Shown here: positions 1-10,262 of the stretch, one piece after another
How positions within the stretch are numbered: the first letter of the stretch is position 1
Layout: every line of letters starts with the position of its first letter
Assembly (NCBI GenBank): GCA_016207665.1
Contig: JACQPG010000102.1
Span: 1 to 54,127, forward strand
Origin: Elusimicrobiota bacterium
GTDB lineage: Bacteria > Elusimicrobiota > Elusimicrobia > UBA1565 > UBA9628
Length of the DNA stretch: 54,127 nt
Reading direction: 5' to 3'
Notes under the pieces: model-generated
What the model saw: the letters and a program-made list of their open reading frames with translations, nothing else
Databases searched by the model: none
Told to the model about the DNA's origin: nothing
Program-made: the position numbers and the translations under genes

Positions 1-540
<540 letters not shown>

Positions 541-544
541 CGGC

Positions 545-585
545 GGATGCTTTCCCGAGGCTAAGGGGCCTCGCTACCGGCATCC
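545..585 (-). other. Stem-loop just upstream of mature 16S 5' end
   Basis: On the transcribed strand GGATGC (585-580) pairs with GCATCC (550-545), and inside it CGAGGC pairs with GCCTCG around a six-base loop. It ends about five bases before the inferred 16S start. Its position fits a precursor-processing or leader-folding element; that role is inferred. Confidence 0.55.
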
Positions 586-711
586 ATCTCCAACATTATG
601 GAGGGAATGACTTGGTTTGCTACTACTTCTTGCTGCACACCAATTATTTCCCTTAGCACCCTCTTCCCAGTAACATGTGGGAAGCGGGGCGCCAATTTGC
701 TCGCAAAACAA

Positions 712-724
712 TTTTCAGAGAACA
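712..724 (-). promoter_or_regulatory. rRNA antitermination boxA
   Basis: The minus strand reads TGTTCTCTGAAAA, very close to the boxA of rRNA leaders (TGTTCTTTGAAAA in Bacillus). It lies in the 16S leader, downstream of a hairpin that could be boxB. The known role is to recruit NusB/NusE so that RNA polymerase resists Rho inside rRNA operons. Confidence 0.75.
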
Positions 725-740
725 AAATTTGCCTCTCTTC

Positions 741-771
741 TTGCCCTACTTCTCAAGAAGTAGCCAGGCAA
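741..771 (-). promoter_or_regulatory. boxB-like hairpin of the rRNA leader
   Basis: On the minus strand CTACTTCT and AGAAGTAG form an 8-bp inverted repeat with two bases between (763-746). The stem can be prolonged by TTGCC/GGCAA with a three-base bulge. It precedes boxA by about 20 bases, the boxB-boxA order of known rRNA leaders. The 5' arm can alternatively pair with CAAGAAGTAG at 632-623. Confidence 0.5.
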
Positions 772-814
772 ATTAATTTTCCGTCAAGCCTGTCTTCGCG
801 GCCTGACGATATTC

Positions 815-867
815 ATGATACTAAAACGAACGAAAAATTGTCAAGCGATATTTTTTATTTTTTCTTC
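815..867 (-). promoter_or_regulatory. rRNA operon promoter with UP element
   Basis: On the minus strand a perfect -35 TTGACA (844-839) is followed by an 18-bp spacer and -10 TATCAT (820-815). Directly upstream is an A/T tract (about 867-846, AAAAAATAAAAAATATC) resembling an rRNA UP element that binds the alpha subunit C-terminal domain. Transcription would start near 808, giving a ~268-base leader before 16S. The tract begins about ten bases after the stop codon of the upstream gene, and no terminator separates them. Confidence 0.8.
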
Positions 868-877
868 GCTCGCCTTC

Positions 878-2857
878 TCATCGATAAAGGTCGAAGAGCG
901 CCAGCCAAACAGCCACTCGGGGATGGGCGAAAGTGGGCGTGATCAGCCGGACGCGTTGCCGGCTGCGTCTAAGATTTGTCGCCAATTTTTTCGCCGCGTC
1001 CGGACACAGGTGAGTCAATTTCGTCAAGTCAAGAACGAGATGCTCCCGCCCGCGTTCCAACGCCGCTCGCAGTTGCGCCCCCAATTCGTGCGCTTGGCTG
1101 GCGCTCAAAAGACCCTCCACTCGAACCCACACGCTTCGCTCGGACCGAAGCTCCACGGAAATGACATCGATGCGCCTGCGCAAACGCCGCCAAATACGGC
1201 CCGGTTGCGGCGATTCCAAGGGCATTCGATACGGGTGTCGAGCCAATCTGGGGTGCTGAAAAATTCCGAGCTTGAGCTTGAGGCCGGTCCAGAGAGCCAG
1301 CGCCAAAGCGCCCAAGGACGCGAGTCGTTCTATCGTATTCGGCTTGCCGAATTCGTGATAGCACCTGCGCTCGAGTCCGGATATCCATCGTTTGATTTCC
1401 GAATTAGAACCCAACAGCCGTCCAGCCAGGAAAATGGGATAAGCATTCCGAACCTGCGCCGCGAACCATCGCGATTTTTTGCGCAGGAGCGGATTGCTCG
1501 AATTCCTTAATTTGTGATACCCCGCAAGATAAGTGTCGATGACCCGAAACAACGAGGGCCCCAGCCGCTCATAATCCTGCTTAAAACAACGCTCCTGGGC
1601 TTCTTCAATCTCCCGGGGAGCCAGGCTTGGGTGTTGGACCATGGCGGTAAAACCGGAGCATTTGCGGTAGTAGCTCTCCTTGTTTTCGACGAGTTCTTGA
1701 TGAAGCAGGCCCTCATTCATGATGCGCTCGTAAAAGGGAGTTCCCGGCGTAGGCCCATAGATAAGGAACTGCGACAAGTCGGGCCTGAGCGCCAGGAGAC
1801 CGTCTAGTTCATTGCGAATGATCGCCGCGTTTTGATAGGGCAGGCCGACGATCATGGAGGCCAATATGGTGACGCCGTGCTCCTTAAGCTCCTTGAAGAG
1901 TTCTCGCGTCGATCGCCCCTGCTGCTTGGCGTAACCCGAACGGGCGCCCTCGTAGCCAATCCAGACCCCGTCGATGCCCATTTCCAGGATTTCCTCGATC
2001 TTGTATTGACTGAGGGCCTTGATGCTCGCAAAGGCGAAGATGGACAGCGACCTGCCTCCTCTTATCACACAATCCCTAAACTCCATAGCGCGCGCCTTAT
2101 TGAGCAAGAAATCCTCGTCCAAGATCGTGAACACCATGTCCGGATTTATGGCGAGGTAGCGCTCGATCACGTTATAGATATCCTTGCCGGTAGGCAGAAG
2201 ACGGATGTGCCTTCGCTTGAAGAAATGAGAGGTGCAGCAAAAATCACATCCATTCGGACATCCCAGCCCAGCGAAGATCATGCCGGTCTGCGAGGCTTCT
2301 TTCGAGAAGATATTCAGGCGGCTGACGATGAGAGGATGCCTATAGGGCATGGGGATTTCGGGCTCATTCAGAAGCCTGCGCATGAAGGCGACGCCCTCCT
2401 CGCGGCAAATGTGGTCCGCATAGGGCTTGAGCGCCTCATCCGAGAGCACGGTGCCATATCCGCCCAGGACGATCTGCGATGCGGGTGAATGCGTCCGCAC
2501 CAGAGCGACGACCTCCTTCATCCGGTGGAATACCGCCAATAGAAATGAAATGCAGACATAGTCGTAACCTTTCTTGAGCTCACGGATCAATTCCGCTCGC
2601 GAAGGATACTGCAGAACCATGGCGGGCGCCTCTAGATTCTCTGCGATATATTCCAAGGAAAAGTGCGAATGGGTGGCTCGAGGGCTGAAAAGACCCTGGG
2701 CGCGGGTGACCTGCCCAAACAGCAATTCATACCCGACGCTCTCGGAATCTCCATATCGGGGGCCTAGCGGCCGGCAGACGCTCGTGAAAAGAACCTTTGT
2801 TTGTCGAACCCGGGGGCGAGGGACAATTTGCGGCTTGGCGCGTGAAGAAGTGGTCAT
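878..2857 (-). CDS. Radical SAM protein with B12-binding-like N-terminus and C-terminal STAS-like domain
   Basis: 659 residues. The N-terminal ~190 residues resemble a cobalamin-binding fold (strand-loop then LGGYGTVLSDE), without an obvious base-off DxHxxG motif. The radical SAM core starts near residue 190 with cysteines C200, C204 and C207 in CPNGCDFC, which would bind the [4Fe-4S] cluster. The last ~100 residues look like a STAS (anti-anti-sigma) domain, but the usual phosphorylatable Ser/Thr region reads LCPDAAKKL. The substrate is unknown. The ATG at 2857 is chosen because AAGGGA lies just upstream; an in-frame TTG seven codons earlier is less likely. A TATACT hexamer at 2891-2886 may be its -10. 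The gene ends just before the rRNA promoter. Confidence 0.85.
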   Translation of the reverse strand: MTTSSRAKPQIVPRPRVRQTKVLFTSVCRPLGPRYGDSESVGYELLFGQVTRAQGLFSPRATHSHFSLEYIAENLEAPAMVLQYPSRAELIRELKKGYDYVCISFLLAVFHRMKEVVALVRTHSPASQIVLGGYGTVLSDEALKPYADHICREEGVAFMRRLLNEPEIPMPYRHPLIVSRLNIFSKEASQTGMIFAGLGCPNGCDFCCTSHFFKRRHIRLLPTGKDIYNVIERYLAINPDMVFTILDEDFLLNKARAMEFRDCVIRGGRSLSIFAFASIKALSQYKIEEILEMGIDGVWIGYEGARSGYAKQQGRSTRELFKELKEHGVTILASMIVGLPYQNAAIIRNELDGLLALRPDLSQFLIYGPTPGTPFYERIMNEGLLHQELVENKESYYRKCSGFTAMVQHPSLAPREIEEAQERCFKQDYERLGPSLFRVIDTYLAGYHKLRNSSNPLLRKKSRWFAAQVRNAYPIFLAGRLLGSNSEIKRWISGLERRCYHEFGKPNTIERLASLGALALALWTGLKLKLGIFQHPRLARHPYRMPLESPQPGRIWRRLRRRIDVISVELRSERSVWVRVEGLLSASQAHELGAQLRAALERGREHLVLDLTKLTHLCPDAAKKLATNLRRSRQRVRLITPTFAHPRVAVWLALFDLYR

Positions 2858-2950
2858 AAGGTCCCTTTCTCGCAACAAAAACGCCAGTATAGGGCAACCG
2901 GCGTTCCCAGCTGCGTCCGTAGCCTGCGGGGTATGGACCGATGTGGCGGC

Positions 2951-4075
2951 TCACGCGCCCTTCTCTAATCGCCTGATCAATTCGGTAATCTCATCGGCTA
3001 CAACTCCGTTTCCTGGCGGTGTGTAGTGGCAATGATCATAGAACAATGGCCGCCCGCGCTCGCGCCGGAGGGAAGGCAACAGATCCAGGAAGGGAATATC
3101 GGCCCCCGCGGCGACTTCCGCCATATATCTTTGAGGCCTTTGGGCCAGCTTAGTATCTGTCTCGGCATAGACCTGGGCGTGGACGGGAAGCGCAAACAGC
3201 GCGAAGCGCGAGCCCGCGCGCCTAGCCGAATCTCGCATCGAAACGATCCTGGCGGCCGATCGCGCCAAGCTCTGCTCGTTCCAGGCATCCCCCCAATCGA
3301 ATCGAGCGCTGTCTACGAGCTCCCGGAAGGCCGCCTCGTCCTTGACCCAGTATCCCGCTTGATAAGGACGCACCCAGGCGAATCGTTGGTTCTCCAGGGC
3401 CATGGATTCGGCTTGTCGCTTGACCAGGGTGGACCGCAATCGCTCGTAAAAGAAGCCGGCCAGATGGCTTTTCTTGAGCCACGCCTGGCGATTGAACCAG
3501 CCGATCAGCTTGTTCTTGAAAACGATCTCGTCGGGAAAGCCCGCCGGAGGCCGGCCGTCATTGAGAAACCAGCACAGCAACACCAGATCGGGCTTGAGCT
3601 TGAGCGATTCCCGCAATGTCGCCTCTTGCTCGATGAGGCCAACGTCTCCCACGCCCGCGTTCAACACCTCAAAACTCGGCCCCAGGGCATGCCCAACGCG
3701 CCAGACGAAGGTCTCCTCCTCGGGAAGCCGCCCTCCTAGTGTAATCGAATCGCCAATGAAGAGGATGCGCTTGACGCCCGGCCGCTTTTCCAAAGAGATT
3801 TCGGGGCCGCGAAATCCGAGCGAGTTGATGCGGAACTCGGCCTTGCCTTGATCGTTCCACATTCGCTCGTACCCTATCTTGCCCGGGATATGCCGGCGAT
3901 GGCCGTTTTGATCGTAGTAATAATACAGGTCCGAGGCGTCAAAACGCAGCTGCTCCAGGTTCCTACGGTAAAGAATCCCCAATAGAAGCTCGGCGCCAGA
4001 GAAACAGAAGATGGAGCTGAGCGCCACGACCAACCAGCCTCGGCGCGGAGCTCCCCGGGCCGTGTTTTTCCTCAC
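2951..4075 (-). CDS. Membrane-anchored SGNH/GDSL-family hydrolase
   Basis: 374 residues with an N-terminal hydrophobic anchor (about 14-35) that would place the rest outside the cytoplasm. Block I of the SGNH family is clear (FIGDSITLGG, nucleophile Ser), and the C-terminal catalytic Asp-His pair is in YDHCHYTPPG. Such proteins act as esterases or acetyl-transfer/deacetylation enzymes on surface polysaccharides; the substrate here is unknown. The start is GTG, overlapping the upstream stop (GTGA, 4072-4075) with no strong Shine-Dalgarno sequence, so it is probably translated by coupling. It is the last gene of a four-gene overlapping operon with an MBL-fold lipoprotein, an exported unknown and a rhodanese. 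Confidence 0.85.
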   Translation of the reverse strand: MRKNTARGAPRRGWLVVALSSIFCFSGAELLLGILYRRNLEQLRFDASDLYYYYDQNGHRRHIPGKIGYERMWNDQGKAEFRINSLGFRGPEISLEKRPGVKRILFIGDSITLGGRLPEEETFVWRVGHALGPSFEVLNAGVGDVGLIEQEATLRESLKLKPDLVLLCWFLNDGRPPAGFPDEIVFKNKLIGWFNRQAWLKKSHLAGFFYERLRSTLVKRQAESMALENQRFAWVRPYQAGYWVKDEAAFRELVDSARFDWGDAWNEQSLARSAARIVSMRDSARRAGSRFALFALPVHAQVYAETDTKLAQRPQRYMAEVAAGADIPFLDLLPSLRRERGRPLFYDHCHYTPPGNGVVADEITELIRRLEKGA

Positions 4076-4980
4076 CGCAGAGCGATGTCGGGCCTTGGGC
4101 TGACGCGCAAGGGGCTTAGATCATTGGCCGGCACGATGAGCAGCCTGGGAGCGGCTTGTTTGATCTCCCGGAGCTGATAGAGCCGACGGACATAGAGCTC
4201 CGCGTTCCACATCAGGCTGGGGTCGGGAAGGGCCAGCTCCTCGTGATTATCGATCACGGTAGACGCTCCGCCCGCGATCAACGCCGGGCCGCTGTCGAGG
4301 TTGAGCCAGACCCCGAGATTTCCGGGCGAGTGCCCGGACAAATCCACCAGGAACAAGGCGCCGTCGCCGAAAAGGTCAAGCGCGTGGTCGAAAGCCCCGA
4401 AGGCCGGCGCCGTGGACAAGTTGACCTGGCGCAACTTGATGCGCGATTCAAGCCCAGCGGTGGATATGCCTTGCCTGGGCGAGCCTCCGGGCAGCGTCCA
4501 CTCCCTTTGATCCACGATTACCGTCGCTTGCGGAAACTCGTCGATCATGCCCGCCCGGTCCTTGTGCAAGTGAGACTGTATCACCCAGCGGACGGACTGG
4601 GCGCTAATGCCGTCTGCCGCGAGTTGCGACACAATGTCCTGGCCTTGGCCCATTTCGAAAGGCGGCGCCGCTTGATGAGGAGACACGCCCGTATCGACCA
4701 GGATCCGGCCCTGCTCCGGATGCTTAATGAGAAATACCGGCACGGCCAGTTTCAAGCTCGCCTCCGGGCTCTTGAGGCTGGAGACGAACTCGCCCCTGAC
4801 CTTCAACGACGCGACGCTGTAGACCTTGACGGTCAGTCCAGGCGCCCGCCGGCGGGCAAAAAGCTCCTCGACGAAGCTGCGGGGCACTTCGGGGATGTCC
4901 CTCGGGCGAGAAAGACGGACGGGCTGGGCCATGCCGCAGCCGCACAAGAGGGCGGCCGCGACCAGGGGAGCGCCTCTCAA
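4072..4980 (-). CDS. MBL-fold lipoprotein with a degenerate metal site
   Basis: 302 residues in the layout of lactonase-like metallo-beta-lactamase proteins. The N-terminus carries a lipobox-like LLCGC (lipidation at Cys15), so it is probably a periplasmic lipoprotein. The metal motif HxHxDH reads HLHKDR. The third His remains (SGHSPG). The bridging Asp position reads IAGGAS rather than GDA, and the last His position reads VPAND. At least three usual metal ligands are therefore replaced, and ordinary zinc hydrolysis is doubtful. The start is TTG with GAGGA upstream, overlapping the previous stop (TTGA). Fold call is firm; function is unknown. Confidence 0.8.
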   Translation of the reverse strand: MRGAPLVAAALLCGCGMAQPVRLSRPRDIPEVPRSFVEELFARRRAPGLTVKVYSVASLKVRGEFVSSLKSPEASLKLAVPVFLIKHPEQGRILVDTGVSPHQAAPPFEMGQGQDIVSQLAADGISAQSVRWVIQSHLHKDRAGMIDEFPQATVIVDQREWTLPGGSPRQGISTAGLESRIKLRQVNLSTAPAFGAFDHALDLFGDGALFLVDLSGHSPGNLGVWLNLDSGPALIAGGASTVIDNHEELALPDPSLMWNAELYVRRLYQLREIKQAAPRLLIVPANDLSPLRVSPRPDIALR

Positions 4981-5552
4981 TGCGCTTCCTCGACGGAAAG
5001 GTTGAAAAGGAGCTGTTGGCTGCGCCTATCCGTGATGGCCTCGACCACGAGCAGATGCTCCAGGAGCTCATCTATCACGGCCGACACGTTGGGCATGTTC
5101 GCCAACTGCTTGCCATGGGCGGTCTTTTCGGATATCAGCCTATTGATCTTGTCCTTGATCTCCTCGCTCGAGGCTTGCTCGCCAATGCGCCGAACCCGCG
5201 GCTCGCTGAGCTGGCCTATCTTCTTGAGTTTTTTCACCACCTGATCCGCTAAGACCAGCCCGATGCGATAGCTCAGCTGCTGGGTCTTAGAGCTCGCCGC
5301 CAGGTTCTCAAGAGGAATGGCGAGTTGAGCCTTGGTCCGTTCGAACTCGTTGAGTATCTTGGGCAGGTCTCTTTTGATATCGCGGACCTTGATGGACAAG
5401 CTCCAGTGCTCTTCGTAAGGAGACAAGGAATAGGTGCGCAGCCAATAGGGGGAAACGTGCGAGATCAATCGGACATCTTGCTTGACATCATCCGGCGCCT
5501 CGCCAGCGCGGCAAGGAAGCAGCAAAAAGATCACCGGCAATAGTAGATTCAT
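4977..5552 (-). CDS. Exported protein of unknown function
   Basis: 191 residues, not recognised. It opens with a short signal peptide (MNLLLPVIFLLLPC), then a mostly helical, charged protein (KILNEFERTKAQ, EEIKDKINRLISEK). The lone Cys14 sits at the end of the hydrophobic stretch but LLPC is not a good lipobox. The ATG overlaps the stop of the rhodanese gene (ATGA) and its own stop overlaps the next start (TTGA), so it is firmly part of the operon with the MBL lipoprotein and SGNH hydrolase, probably as an envelope partner. Confidence 0.7.
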   Translation of the reverse strand: MNLLLPVIFLLLPCRAGEAPDDVKQDVRLISHVSPYWLRTYSLSPYEEHWSLSIKVRDIKRDLPKILNEFERTKAQLAIPLENLAASSKTQQLSYRIGLVLADQVVKKLKKIGQLSEPRVRRIGEQASSEEIKDKINRLISEKTAHGKQLANMPNVSAVIDELLEHLLVVEAITDRRSQQLLFNLSVEEAH

Positions 5553-5917
5553 TTCTCAACAGCTCCCTTGGCCTCGACCCAGGCTCTAAAGCCGCCTTCC
5601 ATGGAATAGACGCGGCTATAGCCCATCTTCTGAAGGCTCTCAGCGGATAAGGCCGAGCGGAACCCCCCGCCGCAATAGAGCACGATCTCGCGATCGGTCT
5701 GAGGAATCCTCTTTTCGATATCCCTCTCGAGTATTCCGCGGCCCATGTGGATGGCGCCGGGAATGCGCCCATTCTCCCACTCGTGGTCCTCGCGCACGTC
5801 GATCAAGAAGAATTTCGCTCCACCTTCCAGGCGGCGTTTCACGGCGCCGATGTCGACCGTCTTGACGCCCTTCTTGGCTCGCTCAACGAGCGCTAGGAAG
5901 GCCGCAGAATGCTCCAT
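5549..5917 (-). CDS. Rhodanese-like sulfurtransferase domain protein
   Basis: 122 residues, a single rhodanese domain: FLIDVREDHEWENGRIPGA, then the active-site loop LYCGGGFRSA with catalytic Cys and loop Arg. It has no signal peptide, so it is cytoplasmic. Possible starts are ATG 5926 and ATG 5917. I choose 5917 because a perfect TATAAT lies 7 bases before it and a 17-bp spacer leads to TTTTCA, so the mRNA could begin at the start codon; neither ATG has a useful Shine-Dalgarno. It is the first gene of the operon whose later products are exported. Its sulfur acceptor is unknown. Confidence 0.88.
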   Translation of the reverse strand: MEHSAAFLALVERAKKGVKTVDIGAVKRRLEGGAKFFLIDVREDHEWENGRIPGAIHMGRGILERDIEKRIPQTDREIVLYCGGGFRSALSAESLQKMGYSRVYSMEGGFRAWVEAKGAVEK

Positions 5918-5924
5918 AGCTCCC

Positions 5925-5953
5925 ATTATATTCAACTGAGAAGGCTATGAAAA
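5925..5953 (-). promoter_or_regulatory. Promoter of the rhodanese operon, leaderless geometry
   Basis: Minus-strand -35 TTTTCA (5953-5948), 17-bp spacer, -10 TATAAT (5930-5925), then 7 bases to ATG at 5917. Transcription would start at or next to the A of the start codon. Confidence 0.65.
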
Positions 5954-6064
5954 CGCCAGGGCCGCGCTACGAGGGCAAGCGCCGGGCGTAAAATCCGACC
6001 GCCCAGACTCGAACAACAACGATGGAATTCGTATTGCCAGGCACTGAGGAAGGGAATCGGGTTT

Positions 6065-6086
6065 CATGCCTCTAGTGTGAGGCATG
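6065..6086. other. Hairpin in the region after the atp operon
   Basis: CATGCCTC and GAGGCATG form an 8-bp perfect stem with a six-base loop in the 254-base gap (5918-6171) between atpC and the rhodanese gene. There is no T tract on either side, so it is not a standard intrinsic terminator. Apart from this hairpin and the rhodanese promoter I see nothing else in the gap. Confidence 0.45.
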
Positions 6087-6171
6087 AGGCTCACAGAAAG
6101 CTCTCCCCGGCGGCTGACGCGGTTCCCGATCCGCGCCGGTACGGGCCGCTGCCGCGGCCCAGCCGTCCAGG

Positions 6172-6594
6172 CTAGCTGGCGGAAGAGCGCCGTCGGCGCT
6201 CCGAAACCATGAGGCGGACCTGGGCCCGGCGCATGGCGGCCTCGGCCGCGGCCAAGGTCAAGGAATCCAAATCCTTGCGAACCGACTCGGCCTTGGCCTT
6301 TTCGAGAGCCTGCCGAGCCCGCTCCTCGTCGATCTGCTCAGCCAGTTCTGCGGTTTCCGCGAAAAGGGCCACCTTGTTATTCTTGATCTCCGCGAACCCG
6401 CCAGAGACGGCGAAGCGCCGGACCTGTCCCGACTCGGTCACGCGCACTTCTCCGGGCCTGAGCTGGACGAGGAACGGGGCATGCTCGGGGAGCACGCCCA
6501 TCTCGCCCTCCCAGGCGGGAAGCACCACGAACTCGGCCTGTGATTGAAAGGCTGCCTTTTCCGGCGTGACCATCTCGAGAGTGAGGGTTGGCAT
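6172..6594 (-). CDS. atpC: ATP synthase epsilon subunit (F1)
   Basis: 140 residues, normal family length. The N-terminal beta-sandwich is recognisable (MPTLTLEMVTPEKAAF, LPAWEGEMGVLPEHAPFLV), followed by a C-terminal helical hairpin rich in Ala, Glu and Arg (LAEQIDEERARQALEKAK). Epsilon is part of the central rotor stalk and can restrain ATP hydrolysis. It follows atpD by one base and is the last gene of the atp operon. No terminator is evident after it. Confidence 0.96.
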   Translation of the reverse strand: MPTLTLEMVTPEKAAFQSQAEFVVLPAWEGEMGVLPEHAPFLVQLRPGEVRVTESGQVRRFAVSGGFAEIKNNKVALFAETAELAEQIDEERARQALEKAKAESVRKDLDSLTLAAAEAAMRRAQVRLMVSERRRRSSAS

Positions 6595-6595
6595 C

Positions 6596-8394
<1,799 letters not shown>

Positions 8395-8401
8395 GGTTAT
8401 C

Positions 8402-9301
8402 CTATGCCGCCAGGGCCTCGGCCCCCCCGACGAGCTCGGCGATCTCCTTGGTGATGATCGCCTGCCTTTGCCGGTTCAATCCTAAATTCAATGTCTCGCG
8501 CAGTTCCTTGGCGTTCTTCGACGCCGCATCCATGGCGTTCATGCGGGCCGCGAGCTCCGCCGCCTGAGACTCCAGCAAAATCCTGTAGAGTTGCGCCTTG
8601 ATATAGCGGGGCAGAAGCGCCGAAAGCAGTTCTTCTTGGCCCGGCTCGAAACCATAATCGGCCAGCGAATCCGCGCGCTCGGATTGGGAGAATGGGGGAA
8701 CCGGAAGGATTTGAACGTTCACCAGTTTCTGCGCGGCCACAGATTTGAACTCGTTATAAAGCACGCTGACCTTCGACAGCTTCTTTTCCTCGAAGGCGTC
8801 TATCAGCGTCTTGCCCAATATCTCGGCATGGGAAAAATGGACCTTGGGGAATACCCCGGCCATTTCATTGAGTATCTCGAAGTCGAAGCCTCGAATGCGA
8901 TGCAGGAAATCCCGGCCCTTTCGGCCTACGGCCACCATATACACCTTGCGGCTCCTATGCGCCTTGAACCACTCGGTCGCTCCGCGTATCAAATTGGCGT
9001 TGAAAGCCCCGCAAAGGCCCTTATCCGCGGTCACCAGCACCAAAGCCACGGGACCGTCCTCGGGCCTGGCCTCGAAAAACGGGTGATGCAGGCTCTGAAC
9101 CAGGCCCGATTCGTCCCGCCCCCCCCGGAGAGCCAGCTCGCGCACCAACTGCTCCATCTTTATCGCGAAAGGCCGCGCGGCCAATATGGCGGACTGGGAT
9201 TTTCTCATGCGCGCCGCCGCGATCATCTTCATCGCCTTGAATATCCTCTGCTGCGCCCCGACGGCCCTGATCTTTTGTCTTATCTCTCTTAAAGAAGGCA
9301 T
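8402..9301 (-). CDS. atpG: ATP synthase gamma subunit (F1 rotor)
   Basis: 299 residues. The N-terminus (MPSLREIRQKIRAV then KAMKMIAAARMRKSQ) and C-terminus (RMNAMDAASKNAKEL, then NRQRQAIITKEIAELVGG) are the family hallmarks forming the coiled-coil shaft. The middle segment LVTADKGLCGAFN is also typical. GGAG lies seven bases before the ATG. Upstream, one base away, is the epimerase gene rather than atpA, so the usual atpA-atpG neighbourhood is broken by two genes. Confidence 0.97.
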   Translation of the reverse strand: MPSLREIRQKIRAVGAQQRIFKAMKMIAAARMRKSQSAILAARPFAIKMEQLVRELALRGGRDESGLVQSLHHPFFEARPEDGPVALVLVTADKGLCGAFNANLIRGATEWFKAHRSRKVYMVAVGRKGRDFLHRIRGFDFEILNEMAGVFPKVHFSHAEILGKTLIDAFEEKKLSKVSVLYNEFKSVAAQKLVNVQILPVPPFSQSERADSLADYGFEPGQEELLSALLPRYIKAQLYRILLESQAAELAARMNAMDAASKNAKELRETLNLGLNRQRQAIITKEIAELVGGAEALAA

Positions 9302-9302
9302 C

Positions 9303-10262
9303 TTATCGCTCCGATCCGGCCAGCCTTCCCTCGGAAGGCTTCTCCTTCCCGCCGGCCGCGCGCGACCCGAAATACTCGCCGATGGCCCGCTCCACCGAAT
9401 ATTCCGCGCTGAAGCCGAAACCGCGGACCGCGGCGCCGGGGTCCCCCAGCGTCTCGTTTTGGTAGAAGGAGTACGGGTTCTTGAAATAGTCGGGCTCGAG
9501 TTTGGTTCCGAGGGTGTGGTTCAGGAACCCGATGATCTCGTTGAAAGTCGTCTTTTTGCCCGTGCAGATGTTGTAAACCCCGCGGGCTTTCGTCTTTTCC
9601 GCGGCCAGGATATTCGCGCGCACCACGTCGCGCACGTAGATGAAATCGCGATACTGCTCGCCGAACTCGAATATGCGCGGCCTTTTTCCGGACAACATCT
9701 GTTGGGCCAGTTGCCAGATCATGCTGGCAGCCTTGTCCTTGAAGCGCTCTCGAGGACCGAAGACGTTGAAATACCTCAAGCCCGCCACGGGAAGGCGCGG
9801 GGTGGCCGCGGTGAATTCTCGCGCGACCGACTCCATGACGCGCTTGGAAAAGGCGTAGACATTCAAGGGGGCCGGCTCGGCCGACTCCTTCATGGGCACT
9901 GGCCCCGCCCCGTAAAGGGCCGCCGAAGAGGCATACACCACCTTTTTCACCCGGTTGGCGCTCGCCCACTTGAGAAGGGAGCGGAAAGCCTCGACGTTGA
10001 CCGTCATCATCCGCATCTGGTCGACGACGGTCGTGTCGGTGATGGCGGCCTGGTGGAATACCAGATCCACTCGTCCTACCTGGCGCTGCCAATCATCCTG
10101 CGCCAGATTGGCGGCGACCACGTCCCCTGAGAAGTCCCTCAAATTCTCGAAATTGCCCGTGCTGAAATCATCGAGCCCCACGACGCGATAGCCGCGTCGC
10201 GCCAGCTCCAGGCAAAGATTCGAACCGATGAAACCCGCCGCGCCAGTGACTAGAGCCCGCAT
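9303..10262 (-). CDS. HldD-like NAD-dependent sugar-nucleotide epimerase, inserted in the atp operon
   Basis: 319 residues of the extended SDR family. The NAD-binding TGAAGFIGS motif is at the N-terminus, ASSAALYG holds the active-site Ser region, and YAFSK gives the Tyr-Lys pair. The segments PLNVYAFSK, LRYFNVFGPRE and RDFIYVRDV resemble ADP-heptose 6-epimerase (HldD/RfaD), which makes ADP-L-glycero-D-manno-heptose for lipopolysaccharide core. A related UDP-sugar epimerase cannot be excluded. The ATG at 10262 overlaps the previous stop (TGATG). Its place between atpA and atpG is unusual. Confidence 0.82.
   Translation of the reverse strand: MRALVTGAAGFIGSNLCLELARRGYRVVGLDDFSTGNFENLRDFSGDVVAANLAQDDWQRQVGRVDLVFHQAAITDTTVVDQMRMMTVNVEAFRSLLKWASANRVKKVVYASSAALYGAGPVPMKESAEPAPLNVYAFSKRVMESVAREFTAATPRLPVAGLRYFNVFGPRERFKDKAASMIWQLAQQMLSGKRPRIFEFGEQYRDFIYVRDVVRANILAAEKTKARGVYNICTGKKTTFNEIIGFLNHTLGTKLEPDYFKNPYSFYQNETLGDPGAAVRGFGFSAEYSVERAIGEYFGSRAAGGKEKPSEGRLAGSER

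Noticed and set aside
598..942. Open frame across the rRNA leader and promoter on the plus strand
   Set aside because: It overlaps the promoter, boxA and hairpins of the rRNA operon, has no Shine-Dalgarno and no recognisable protein features.
5990..6030. A tRNA-like TTCGAGTC sequence on the minus strand
   Set aside because: The flanking bases do not form a T stem, and no acceptor, D or anticodon arms can be drawn.
6065..6086. Hairpin as the intrinsic terminator of the atp operon
   Set aside because: No T run follows on either strand, so it is listed only as a hairpin.
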